In this document: one piece after another, positions 49,050 to 59,159 of the stretch
How the letters are laid out: every line of letters starts with the position of its first letter
Numbering within the stretch: the first letter of the stretch is position 1
Origin: Quercus robur
Taxonomy: Eukaryota; Streptophyta; Magnoliopsida; Fagales; Fagaceae
Length of the DNA: 64,000 nt
Direction: 5' to 3'
Assembly: GCF_932294415.1 (NCBI RefSeq)
Contig: NC_065539.1
Span: forward strand, 48,813,501-48,877,500
Position numbers and translations under genes: made by a program
Notes under the pieces: model-generated
Told to the model about the DNA's origin: nothing
Databases searched by the model: none
What the model saw: only the letters and a program-made list of their open reading frames with translations

Positions 49050-49440
49050 TTGCTTTCTTTTTCAATTCTTTTGGGTTCTTGTTTTTGTTTTGGTTAGTGG
49101 ATTTTTGTTTGTTTTACTGATTCTGGGCTTGGAGGGTTGTGGTTTGTGTGTGTTAATTTTTGTTCACATTACTCTGTTTTTAGTTGGTTCTTAGGTTTCT
49201 AGCTTTGTTTCAGTTAATGGGTTTTTGTTGTTTTACTTATTCTAGGATTGATTGTTGTGGTTCAATTATTATGTGTTAATTATGGTTCACATTGCTTTTA
49301 TTTGCTTCTTAGGTTTCTGGGTTTGCATTGGTTAATGGGTTTTTGTTGTTTTACTGATTTTGGGCTTCGAGGTAGTGGTTTAATTATTATGTGTTAATTA
49401 TGGTTCACATTGCTCTATTTTTATCTGCTTTCCAATTTCT
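49050..49440. repeat. ~119-bp tandem array (three diverged units)
   Basis: GTTTTACT(G/T)A recurs at 49111, 49230 and 49348 with matching surroundings, a period of 118-119 bp. T/G-rich on the plus strand. Confidence 0.75.
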
Positions 49441-49517
49441 TAATCGGGTCCAGGTAAAGACAAGGGTCTTGATTAAATTTTTGGGCTTGCTCTGTTTAAA
49501 AGGGTTTCTTGGTTCAC

Positions 49518-49912
49518 ATTGGTTTTTAACTGGTCTATAGACTATTGTGTTTATTTTCTTTGGTTTAGTGTTCTTTGTTGTGTGCTTGATGTTATGTGAT
49601 GACATTGGCTTGTTGTTTTTGCTAAGGTTTTGTTCATGGGAACTACTAAATTAAGGTCAATTTGTTATGTTTTTAACTTGTCTATAGACTATTGTGTTTA
49701 TTTTCTTTGGTTTGGTGTTCTTTGTTGTGTGCTTGATGTTATGTGCTGACATTGGTTTGTTGTTTTTGCTGAGGTTTTGTTCATGGGAACTACTAAACTA
49801 AGGTCAATTTGCTATGTTTTTAACTTGTCTATAGACTATTGTGTTTATTTTCTTTGGTTTAGTGTTCTTTGTTACGTGCTTGATGTTATGTGCAGACATT
49901 GGTTTGTTATCG
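49518..49912. repeat. 147-bp tandem array (~2.7 units)
   Basis: TCTATAGACTATTGTG starts at 49534, 49681 and 49828, an exact 147-bp period with only a few mismatches between units. Confidence 0.92.
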
Positions 49913-50227
49913 GTTGCATTTTGTACACTCAGCTTTGAATATAATGCAGTTCATTTATTTGTTTAGACATATTTTATCAGAGTTGTTTGGTTGGTTGCAT
50001 TAAATCATTTGTTAAGTTCAGAAAGTATTTCAAGACAATACATTCACAACTAAGGATTCAATACCTTTTTGTCTTGTTCACTCTTTTATTTATAGGCAGC
50101 ATTTACCTCATCCATTAAAGGTTGATAATTCCTGTCATGTTAATTATCATGTCTTTTTATGCATGTTAGAGAAACCTCTACCTATAATGTTTCTGTGAAC
50201 TTATTCTTAGTTCCAAAATGTGATTCC

Positions 50228-50351
50228 AAAAGCGTTTTTAAGTTGGATGTACTTGGCTGGGAGATTCTAGGCATTGCATTCCCTGCTGCCCTTGCTGTAG
50301 CTGCTAATCCCATTGCTATTCTAATTGATACAGCATTCATTGGTCATTTTG
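50228..50351 (+). pseudogene. Isolated MATE-transporter exon (FRD3/DTX-like)
   Basis: Translates to LGWEILGIAFPAALAVAANP followed by IAILIDTAFIGHFG, the first membrane helix and DTAF-GH motif of plant FRD3/DETOXIFICATION-type MATE antiporters. It ends at a good donor (G|GTATGT at 50352) that coincides with the usual exon end in that family. No other MATE exon was found in the following kilobases, so it is a stray fragment rather than a working gene. It sits inside hAT-like sequence. Confidence 0.7.
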
Positions 50352-50697
50352 GTATGTTTCATGTAAAAAATTCTATATATTTTTAGAGTATATAGCTTCT
50401 TTATTGTCTTTTCTTTTTTTCTTTTTTTCTTTTTCATTATTATATCTGCATGATGATAAACAAAACATACCAATAAAGTTGTATAGCATTTGACAACTTT
50501 AGTCTCATTTTTTAATAGTTTCTTTAATAGTTTTGTGAATGCATTGTTTAATGATTGATTTGTTTTGTGTGGTACTAGGCCATGGATTCATTGGAGCCTA
50601 CACAACCTGATGTTGCCATTGCAAGACCAACTATGAGACCTCCTTGTCCACCGCAGGTGATATCTTCTTCTAATTCTAATAAGAGAAAATCAACATC

Positions 50698-52303
50698 ATG
50701 TTGACACCCTATTTTGCAACCCATATTTAACCTCACATGGAGGGTAAAAGGGTAATTTCACATTGAAAATATGCATTTTGATTCTGGTTATTAGATCCTT
50801 ACTCTTATTTCACCAAAATGATCTTGATGTTGTAACGATCAAATCGACTAGTCATAACCCCAAATCAGACCACCAGAGTGAAAGTTATCATCAAATCAAG
50901 TTTTAATGGCTGAGATACACCATCACAAATTGATTCCGACTATATGTGATTATAAACAATTGATTTTAATTGGTTATAAGTATAATCAATTTGAGATCGA
51001 CAATGTGTCATAATTTGATTGGTTAGGACTACATTTTATGGTAGGGTTGCACACACCTAATTAACTAGATAGTTAAACATTAATTATTCAATGAATAATT
51101 TGTGCAATTATCTTTTAATTAGAGTAAATTTGGAACCAATTAAGTTTGAAATGGGAGTGATTGGAGCCATTTAATGTTAATTGGGAGCTAATTTGGGACA
51201 TATTAATGCTAATTGTGTTGAAACCATTTTCTAACAAATGACCTCTATTCAACATTTCATCCATATCTCTCATAATATTTTGAATCTGTGAATGAGGTTA
51301 ATTTTCCCAGAAACTAGACATTCGGGGCTTCAATTTGAGCACAAGAACAAGACAATTCCGATTAGAATTGAGTCAGATATGATTTTTCGAAATTGGCTCT
51401 ACAGGCTGTTACAGCAGCTACGAGAAAACCAAATTTTGCCTTACTCCTCACTCCCACCAATTTTTCCATTTAATGCATCAGATTTTCCCAAAGGTTAAAA
51501 TGAGGTCTAGATTCATGATTCTTTGTCAACCCTTATTAAATGGCTTTTCATTCATATTTTCTCAACCACTACTATATAAACTCTCCCTCTCCTTCATTCC
51601 AAGAAGAAAAAAAAAAAAAAAAAAAAAAAAAAACCCTCTCTTCCCCTCTCTTGAGTTCTAGTAAAGTTGAGTAGTCTTGTCATATCTTGGTTTTCCTGAG
51701 ACTTAAGGTATTGAGTGAGACTCACTCTTCCTCTCTTAACTCTTCTTTTAAGATTATAACTATTTCTTGTTCGCTCTTGTTCTATTTTTAGGCCACAAAG
51801 ATTGAGAGAATAACAAATTATATGATACTGGCCTTTATCAACTTTGTCTCCCACATAAAATAGAGAAGGCATAATAATTAGGCAGAAAGAGAACACAAGC
51901 TAAAGGCTCCTTGCCATTAAAATGAACAATTTATAATAACAAATTCAAAAATATCTTTGGATAATATTTTCTTTGAAGAAGATAGGGTTAAGTGAGGAAA
52001 AAAAGAACACTAAATTAATGAATGGTCAAGATTAAAAGAACACTAAATTAATGGTTTAGATTTATATAAGTACCGTACGGTAGAATGACCCTTTCTTTAT
52101 ACATAAAGGAAATAGAGCTAATGCTAAAATAATTCCTCTTGCACTATCTGGACGCATCAACACATATCAGAAAGAAAAAAAAGGGCCAAGTTAAACTTTT
52201 CTTGGATCTACATTCTAATTCTAATTGCAAACATTAAATATGGGGAAAAGAAAAAAGGTTGCATCACTAATAGAGAAAATAAAGTCTTTTACAAAGGATT
52301 TAG
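50698..52303. other. Repeat-like sequence with a possible LTR start
   Basis: TGTTGACACCCTATTTTGC at 50698 looks like an LTR terminus cutting the transposase frame. A TATA-like ACTATATAAACTC occurs near 51571 and a 31-base A run at 51606-51636. No matching LTR end or target duplication was identified, and no gene was seen. Confidence 0.4.
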
Positions 52304-52321
52304 TAGACAGATGCCCTTGAA

Positions 52322-52578
52322 ATCAAGTCTTTACTTCTTGTTGGTGTTCTCCTTCACCATCTGTTCAATCCTGCCTACAAAGGACTTCAACTTGTCCAGA
52401 GAAGATAAATTGTTGCTCAAACTAGACTCCATTGATTGCATTCGAGCATCAATTGAAGTTTCTAAGTGCTCTTTTATGGATTCTAGGCTGTTAATGACTT
52501 TGTTATAGAAAAATCCATAGCCTGCAAGAATAAAACTTTCGATGGTGCTAGTTGAAGTAACAAAGGCTATAATGGCCG
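52322..52578 (-). pseudogene. Hypothetical C-terminal protein fragment
   Basis: On the minus strand the open frame reads SAIIAFVTSTSTIESFILAG, a helical segment (SLESIKEHLETSIDARMQSM) and ends VGRIEQMVKENTNKK. It resembles the tail of a small coiled-coil protein, but I do not recognise a family. The frame runs upstream into the repeat element at 52579, so the first ~39 residues of the longer open frame (to 52696) are transposon-derived. Confidence 0.35.
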
Positions 52579-53149
52579 AGGAAGCATAGGTGTGCCGATT
52601 GGGCTGGTGCATCCGAGTCGGATACATATGGACGCGCTGTGCAGGCGTGGACGTGGATGCACGCACATCTTTGGCTGAGCTTTTTTTTTTTTTCATTTCC
52701 TATTCGGCTCAATCCGGTCCAAAATGGGCCAAAACAGGCCCGAATCGGTCTAATATAAGCCAAAATAATTGTTTTAAAAAAAGCATAAAATAATTCATCA
52801 AAATACACTATTTTGACAACCTACTTTAAATAAATAATCCTAAAATCATCTCAAAGTCTCTCTTATTCTCTCTCTCTCTAACCCATGGCTCTAGCAGTCG
52901 AGCTCTCCTTCAGACTCCTTCCATCTCTCACTTTATTATCTACTAATGCTCTTAAATTGCTATATGTTTACCATAATATGAAAAAAAAATGCTTAACAAT
53001 ATATAGAAAATAAAATAAAAATATATTTATTAATAAACGTATCCAGCCACACCCGTATTTTATTTTTTCAAAAATTGTCATGTCGCCGCACCGCACCCGC
53101 ACCCGCACCCGCACCTGCACCCGAACCCGAATCTGCATCTATGCTTCCT
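52579..53149. mobile_element. Candidate hAT-like MITE with CACCCG repeats
   Basis: Ends AGGAAGCATAG and CTATGCTTCCT are exact 11-bp inverted repeats with further partial match inward. The right end holds a (CACCCG)n-like stretch (about 53086-53125). The flanks show no clear 8-bp duplication, so the limits are tentative. Confidence 0.5.
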
Positions 53150-53237
53150 ACTGCTACTTTCCAATTATTCCTCATTTTCTCTACTCAAGGGAGACAAAAT
53201 CCTCATAAATGGTTGTTTATAGCAAGGTGTTTAGAAT

Positions 53238-54071
53238 GAGATTTTTTGCAATTTAACACCAAAATGCTAACAATTTCATTAGTTAGCATAGTTTCCGAAT
53301 TATTTAGGAAACTAACATCTCGAGTCTCTCAGATTCGAGTTCACTGTAGCAACTCGAGTTGTAAAGACTTGAGTTCAATGTGCTGGCAGAGCTGAGGCGG
53401 AAAATTTGTCCATTTGGAACTCAAGTTTTAAAGACTCGAGATCCCTAAATAAAACCCAAAACACAATACCCATGCTCTCTCATCTTCTCTCAAACCGAGA
53501 CCAAACTCCAATCCTAATCCCAAGCCCACACACTCACCTTCTCTCAACAACAAACCCACAAAACAACAACAACAAAAACAAGAACCAAACCCTAATCCTA
53601 ATCCCAATTCCACGCTCTCATCTTCTCTCAGGCAATCGCTTTCAAAGCAATCGACGGTGGCGGTGATGAGAAGGGAGAATGGAGAGTTGGTGTCCAGCAG
53701 AGCTCTAAGTGGCAGCTAGGCAGTGGTGGTGGCTACTGGGCTTGGCCTAAACGAAGTTGGATCGGATGCCTTGTTGTCTCAGAGCGTCATCTTCTTTCTT
53801 CTTCTTCTTCTTCTTCACTCTGTGGTTTGTACTCTGTACGCCTTATTCTTTTGTTTTATTTTAGCTATATGGAACTCAAGTATTTCAGACTTAAGTTCCA
53901 TGTGGATAATTTTTTCCATATCAACTTGGAACTCGAGTGTTTCAGGCTCGATTTTTACATTGAACTCAAGTCTCTAAGACTCAAGATGTTAGTTTTTTTT
54001 AAATAGTTTTGGAAACCTGCTAACTAACAAAATTCTTCCTAAAATGGTGTTAAATGGAAAAAAAAAAATCC
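53238..54071. mobile_element. Mutator-like element, 834 bp, with CTCGAGT motifs
   Basis: A perfect 9-bp duplication GTTTAGAAT flanks it (53229-53237, 54072-54080). Imperfect inverted ends of ~100 bp share ATTTAACACCA, TTAGTTAGCA, GTTTCC and AACTAACATCT. The interior carries ACTCGAGT-type palindromes, a repeated CATGCTCTC/CACGCTCTCATCTTCTC phrase (53471 and 53611) and a TTC microsatellite (53792-53815). No transposase. It is related in motif, not in termini, to 31708-31978. Confidence 0.83.
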
Positions 54072-54185
54072 GTTTAGAATAATATAGAAAGGAAACATTC
54101 AGTACAAGCCATACAAACAATTAACAAGTTAACATAAAAGATGAAACATATGTAAATGTTAATTTTAGCAATAAAAATTCCAATA

Positions 54186-57100
54186 GTTTTTTCTTTTTTT
54201 TTTTGAGAAAAAAAGAATCCACTTTATTAATGAGTGGAAAAATTATGAAGTTACATCAACATAAACCAGATAAGTAATGTCGGGTGGAATAGATTCCATC
54301 CAAACAGATAAAGGAAAAGACTTTCTAGCTCTCCTAGCTAAAGCATGAGCAACTCCGTTGCCCTACCGCCTAACATGAGAGAGAACAAGTTTGGAACAAA
54401 CCCCTTAAAGACTTACAGTCTTTTATAATATGACCAATACTAGACCAGTCTGGACAGTGACCCACTAGTGCTTTTACCACAAGCTTCGAGTCTCCTTCAA
54501 ATACCGCATGTCTCAAGCCCAACTCTTCCATGAATAACATCGCTCTCCTTGCTGCCATTGCCTCAAGGACTTCCACAGTCGACGACATTTCAATTTTTTC
54601 TGCTAGTGAGCCCATAACTTGACCCAGATCATTCCGCACCACAACACCAATCCCTGCTTTCTCTTCATCTACAAAATAAGCACCGTCATAATTCACCTTA
54701 TACATTCCTGCAGCTAGTGGTACCCAACGCTGTGTTTGAGCCAGTTTTCTCTCGGGTTCGCCAACTGAATTTTCGTGGAACTCAGTGAGCAGTGCTGTTG
54801 CCGCATCAAGGATCTTTTCAGGAGGCAGGTGCTGCTTGTTAAAGTGCATTTTGTTACGTCTATTCCATATTAACCACACGACAACCATGAATAACTCCAT
54901 ATTTTCTTCCTGCTGCCTTGCCGAGAAAACCAAGTCTACAAAGGAACCCATACTCTGATCTTGGCTTCTTAATTTCTTGAACCCGTGACCCCAACAACCC
55001 AGCACTTTATCACAGTCCCAAAGAGCCTGGCAAACCGTTTCACTTGCTCTGTCACAATTGCTGCATAACGGTAACCCTATCACTTTTCGCCGATGCAAGT
55101 TTGCCAGTGTTAGGAGTGATTCAGTGCATGCACGCCAGCCAAAATGTTTTATCTTATTAGGGATTCGCAAGCTCCACATCCATTTCCAAAAATTCCTCGA
55201 ATCAGCAGTGTTTGACCCCGAAGCAGCCTCCTTGTTCTCCAGCTCACCTAATAGTTGATACCCTATCTTTACCGAATAATTTCCATCCCGACTCCGTGGC
55301 CATACGGTGCAATCTGCCTATGGCATTTTGCAAAGTGGGATAGCCTTGATTCTCTGAGCCAAGTATGGAGAAATTTTTTGGTCAATCAACTGTCCATTCC
55401 ATTCCATTGTTGTCTGGTCTATTAGTGAACTAACTATGGAGTCATCTTTACACTCTTGCGTGAGTGGTACTGCCTTGGTTGGAAAACAGCCCGGAATCCA
55501 GCTATCCTTGAACACCCTAATCTGTGACCCATCACCAACCTTCCATAACATCCCCTTCTCAATGACATGCCTTGCTTTAAGAATACTCTACCAAGCAAAG
55601 GAGCCCTTCTTGCTTTTTGCCTCCAATACCGAACCTGTGGGGAAATATTTTATGCTGAAAACCTTAAACAAAAGAGAATTTCTATATGTTTGTAGCCTCC
55701 ATATTTGTTTGGCAAGCATAGCCTCATTGAATCTCTCCAAATCTTTGAACCCCATACCTCCCTCCTCTTTCGGTTTACATAAGACTTCCCAACTCTTTCA
55801 ATGAATTTTTCTTCGACCACCACGTTCACCCCACCAAAATTTTCTAATTTGCATTTCAATATCCTTGCACAAACCCACCGGCAACTTGAAACAACTCATT
55901 GCAAATGTAGGGATAGCTTGTACCACCGCCTTGAGCAAAATCTCTCTCTTCGCTTGAGATAGGAGCTTTTCCTTCCAACCTTGAAGCTTTGCCCACACCC
56001 TCTCTTTGATATAACTAAGACTTGCCTTTTTATTTTTCCCAACAACAACCGACAAACCAAGGTATTTTTCATATTCCTTGATTTCTGAAACTCCTAGGAA
56101 GCTTAGAATATCTCTCTTCTTTTCTTTAGACACTGCTTTGCTAAAGAAAAGGGTTGTCTTCTCTTGGTTTATTTGTTGACCGGATGCCCCTTCATATAGC
56201 GATAGGATGTGTTGGATGGCTTGCAAATCCTCCATCCTTGCTCGGCAAAACAACAAAGTATCATCTGTAAAAAATAGGTTAGTAATCTTTGGGCCATTTT
56301 TACATAAGGAAAAACCTCAAATAACATTATCCCTTGCAGCTTGTTGGATCATTCTATTCAACCCCTCCAAGCACAATAAGAAAAGATATGGTGATAATGG
56401 GTCCCCCTGACGAATTCCCCTAGTTGGAGAGATTTCGCCTTTGGGTTCCCCATTAACTAAGATTGAATAAGACACCGTGTTGATACATTCATATATGAGA
56501 GTCACCTAAGCATCGCAAAAACCCATTTTTTTCATGATTTCAATAAAAAATCTCCACTTCACTCTATCATATGCTTTACTCATGTCTAGCTTTAAGGTCA
56601 TGAAATCTGCTGTCTTTGATTTTTGTGTCTTCATATGATGTAATAATTCAAAGGCCACCAAAATATTATCTGAAATAGCCTTATTAGATTGGAATGCACT
56701 TTGTGACTCAGAAATCAAATGTGGTAGGACTTTTTTAAGTCTATTTGCAATAACCTTTGAAGCTAATTTATATATGACATTGCAAAGGGATATGGGACGA
56801 AATTCAGAAACTACAGTAGGGCTTTTTACTTTGGGGATTAAAGTAATGAAAGTGCGATTAATAAAGGGAGGAATAAAACCTGAGTTTAAGCAATTTAGGA
56901 TAGCAGCTGAGACATCGTCTCCAATAGTATTCCAGAACTTTTGGTAAAACAAAGGGGGTAAACCATCAGGTCCTGGTGCCTTTAATGGTTCCATCTGTTG
57001 TAGTGCTTCATCAATTTTAGCCCTAACAAATTCAGCAGCTAGCATGGCATTTTGTTCCTCTATGATGATAAAAGGTACTACCCTCAGAGCTTCCTCCATA

Positions 57101-57355
57101 CGTGTTGGTGAGGCCGTTGTAAATAATTGTTGGTAGTAGTCAATCAACATATCTGAAATCTCCTCTTCGTTGGTGCATACTAACCCTGCTTCATTTTTCA
57201 ACTCCTCAATCCTATTCCTCTTATATCTGTGAGATGCCCGATTGTGAAAATTTTTTGTGTTCTTATCCCCCTCTTTGAGCCACAAAGCTCTTGATCTTTG
57301 CTTCCACATTTTTTCCTCCTTGATTAACAAACCTTTTATCTCCCATTTCAACTGG
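54186..57355 (-). pseudogene. 5'-truncated L1-type LINE (RT, zf-RVT, RNase H), disabled by stop codons
   Basis: The minus strand from 57355 encodes the second ORF of a plant LINE without its endonuclease. RT motifs include LKAPGPDGLPPLFYQKFW, FRPISLCNVIYKLASKVIAN, LKLDMSKAYDRVKW, RQGDPLSPYLFLLCLEGL and the active-site box FFTDDTLLF. Then comes KYLGLSVVVGKNKK, a zf-RVT-like RIPNKIKHFGWRACTESL, and an RNase H-like domain (VNYDGAYFVDEEKAGIGVVV to about 54400). It ends in an A-run (54186-54205 as T on plus). Codons stay in one frame from 57351 to the terminal stop at 54370, broken only by stops at 56503-56505, 56317-56319, 55798-55800, 55588-55590 and 55318-55320. No target duplication was identified. 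Confidence 0.92.
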
Positions 57356-57747
57356 TTAAATACGTACTATTACCATAAAATTACGTATACTAAGATGAAA
57401 CACAGATTGTTTTACCATATGGATTATAAATATGTCACACAGAGAATATGTCACACAACAGAGAACAAAATGAGAAAATGATGTTTTTACCATGTGGATT
57501 ATTTAGACTATGAAAAAGAATATGGCACACAACAGAGAACAAAATGAAAAAATGAGTCGCACCTTGGTCTTGAAGATCTAAGCAATGTGAGAAAAATGAT
57601 GCTGATGGAAAGACAAAGAAATCTGAATAGTAGGCAAAAGGAGTACTGGAATTAATGGTATTGTATTTATAAGTTATAACCGTCGGGATAATTTGCTAGT
57701 ACCAAAATGGCCCTTTGCATGGTGAGCAAGAATAGGCTTGGCTCTCA
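57356..57747. other. Spacer with a ~100-bp local duplication
   Basis: ACACAACAGAGAACAAAATG recurs near 57455 and 57528, together with TTTTACCAT(A/G)TGGATTAT. No gene. Confidence 0.6.
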
Positions 57748-58125
57748 TAGCATCTCCAACAGTCTCTTCAAATTTTTGCCTGTTTGGAAAGTGAACAATG
57801 CATTTTACCTTTTACCTACTTACTTTTTCAAATATACTTTCCAACAGAGACTCTCTATCATTTTCTCTATTTTATTTAAATATTATTTCATCATTTATTC
57901 TTTATTCTTTTTTTAACAACTATACATCTTCCAACATTTTTTTATTCAATACCTTATTATTATAATAAAAATATATATTTGAAGAATGAACAGTAGCTTA
58001 TTAGACTTGATGAGCTACTTTTTATGAGTCAAAAAAAAAAAATTAGGATATAGAGAGGCTGTTGGAGGGCTTTTTTAGTGTGTTTACTCTCCAAATTAGG
58101 CTTTAGAGAGCCTATTGGAGATGCT
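57748..58125. mobile_element. MITE with GCATCTCCAACAG-type ends
   Basis: Ends GCATCTCCAACAGTCTC and GAGAGCCTATTGGAGATGC are inverted repeats; the interior is AT-rich. CTCTCA occurs just outside both ends (57741-57746, 58124-58129) but is not symmetrically placed, so the superfamily is open. Confidence 0.6.
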
Positions 58126-59159
58126 CTCAGGCACTTCCATTGTAAATTTGTCGCAAAACATACTAGAGCTAAGGGCATTCATGGAAGATAGAAATTAAGA
58201 ATAATAATGAAAAAAAAAAAAAAGGAAAGGAATAGTATTAATTTAAAGGTTAAAATACGAAACTGATCCTTTAAGTTTTTTCAGATTTCATTTTAATTTT
58301 CTAACTTTACTTTCATTCATTTTAATTATCTAAGTTTCAAATTTATTAAATTCATTCATTTTAATTATCTAAGTTTCAAATTTATTAAATTAAGGCCTTT
58401 CCATCAACTTTTATTAAAAACTTTTGAAAAAAAATTTTGAAATTTTTTTTTCAATTATTAGTTTAATTATTTTAATTTAAAATTTTAATTTTTTTTAAAA
58501 AAATTAACCATAACATATAACAAAAATGGATGAAAATATCTTAATTGAATAAAATTAAAAGTTAAAATACTGAAATAAATAAAAAATCAAAATTAAAAGA
58601 CTGAAATAAAATCTGAAAAAACTTAGTGGTAAATTTTATATTTTAACTTAATTTAAATAGTACGTTGACGTTTGTAGCTGAAGCGAGCTAGTAACAGAAA
58701 ACATAATCCCACAAATTTATAGATGGTGATGGTATGAAAAATTTCAAAGAAACAAACGGATCCAACGGTTCTTATTTCAATTGAAACGGATTCAGGTACC
58801 TCTTTCACTTTCCCGCCACTTCATTCCCATTGAGCACTTGTTTTTACAAGCAAAGTCACAGCCTTGAATATTAATCCAACTACTCCTGTTTATTTTTTCA
58901 ATGATTGCTTCACTGATCATAGCAAAGAGAGAAGACCCAGAACGCGTTTTTGGTTTTTTTAGTGAAAATTAGATCTCTCTGAATCAATAATTTCGGACTC
59001 GAAGTAATTATTCGAATATGCACGAGAGGTGTATGAGGAAATGATTGTTAGAGGTGCATTTTCCTAAGTGGGGTCTATTTGATTCAGTGTTTGAACACCA
59101 CGAATAACAAGTTGTTTTGCTGCATAAATGGTTCTGATTTTTTGAAACTGTATGAGGAT
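58126..59159. other. AT-rich region and presumed promoter/leader of the PPR gene
   Basis: Contains a short tandem repeat around 58315-58385 (TTCATTTTAATTATCTAAG twice) and AT-rich low-complexity sequence. The PPR leader probably starts after about 58,800. Confidence 0.45.

Larger units (their letters stand above)
48480..50720 (+). mobile_element. Probable 5' portion of a hAT-type transposon carrying a MATE exon
   Basis: From about 48489 the sequence is full of GGGTCGGG/CCCGACCC-type subterminal motifs typical of plant hAT elements, followed by a T-rich stretch with two tandem arrays. At 50582-50701 an open frame starts MDSLEPTQPDVAIARPTMRP and ends NSNKRKSTSC before a stop, which looks like the N-terminus of a RICESLEEPER-type hAT transposase cut off where another repeat (TGTTGACACCC, from 50698) begins. 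A MATE-like exon lies between (50228-50351). The right end was not found. Confidence 0.5.

Noticed and set aside
49050-49912. CRISPR-like repeat array
   Set aside because: Contiguous long tandem repeats without spacers in a plant nuclear sequence.
50159-50386. A working MATE transporter gene
   Set aside because: Only one exon is recognisable; no downstream MATE helices in the next kilobases.
53406-53666. 86-codon frame rich in Asn, Pro and Leu
   Set aside because: Low-complexity interior of the Mutator-like element.
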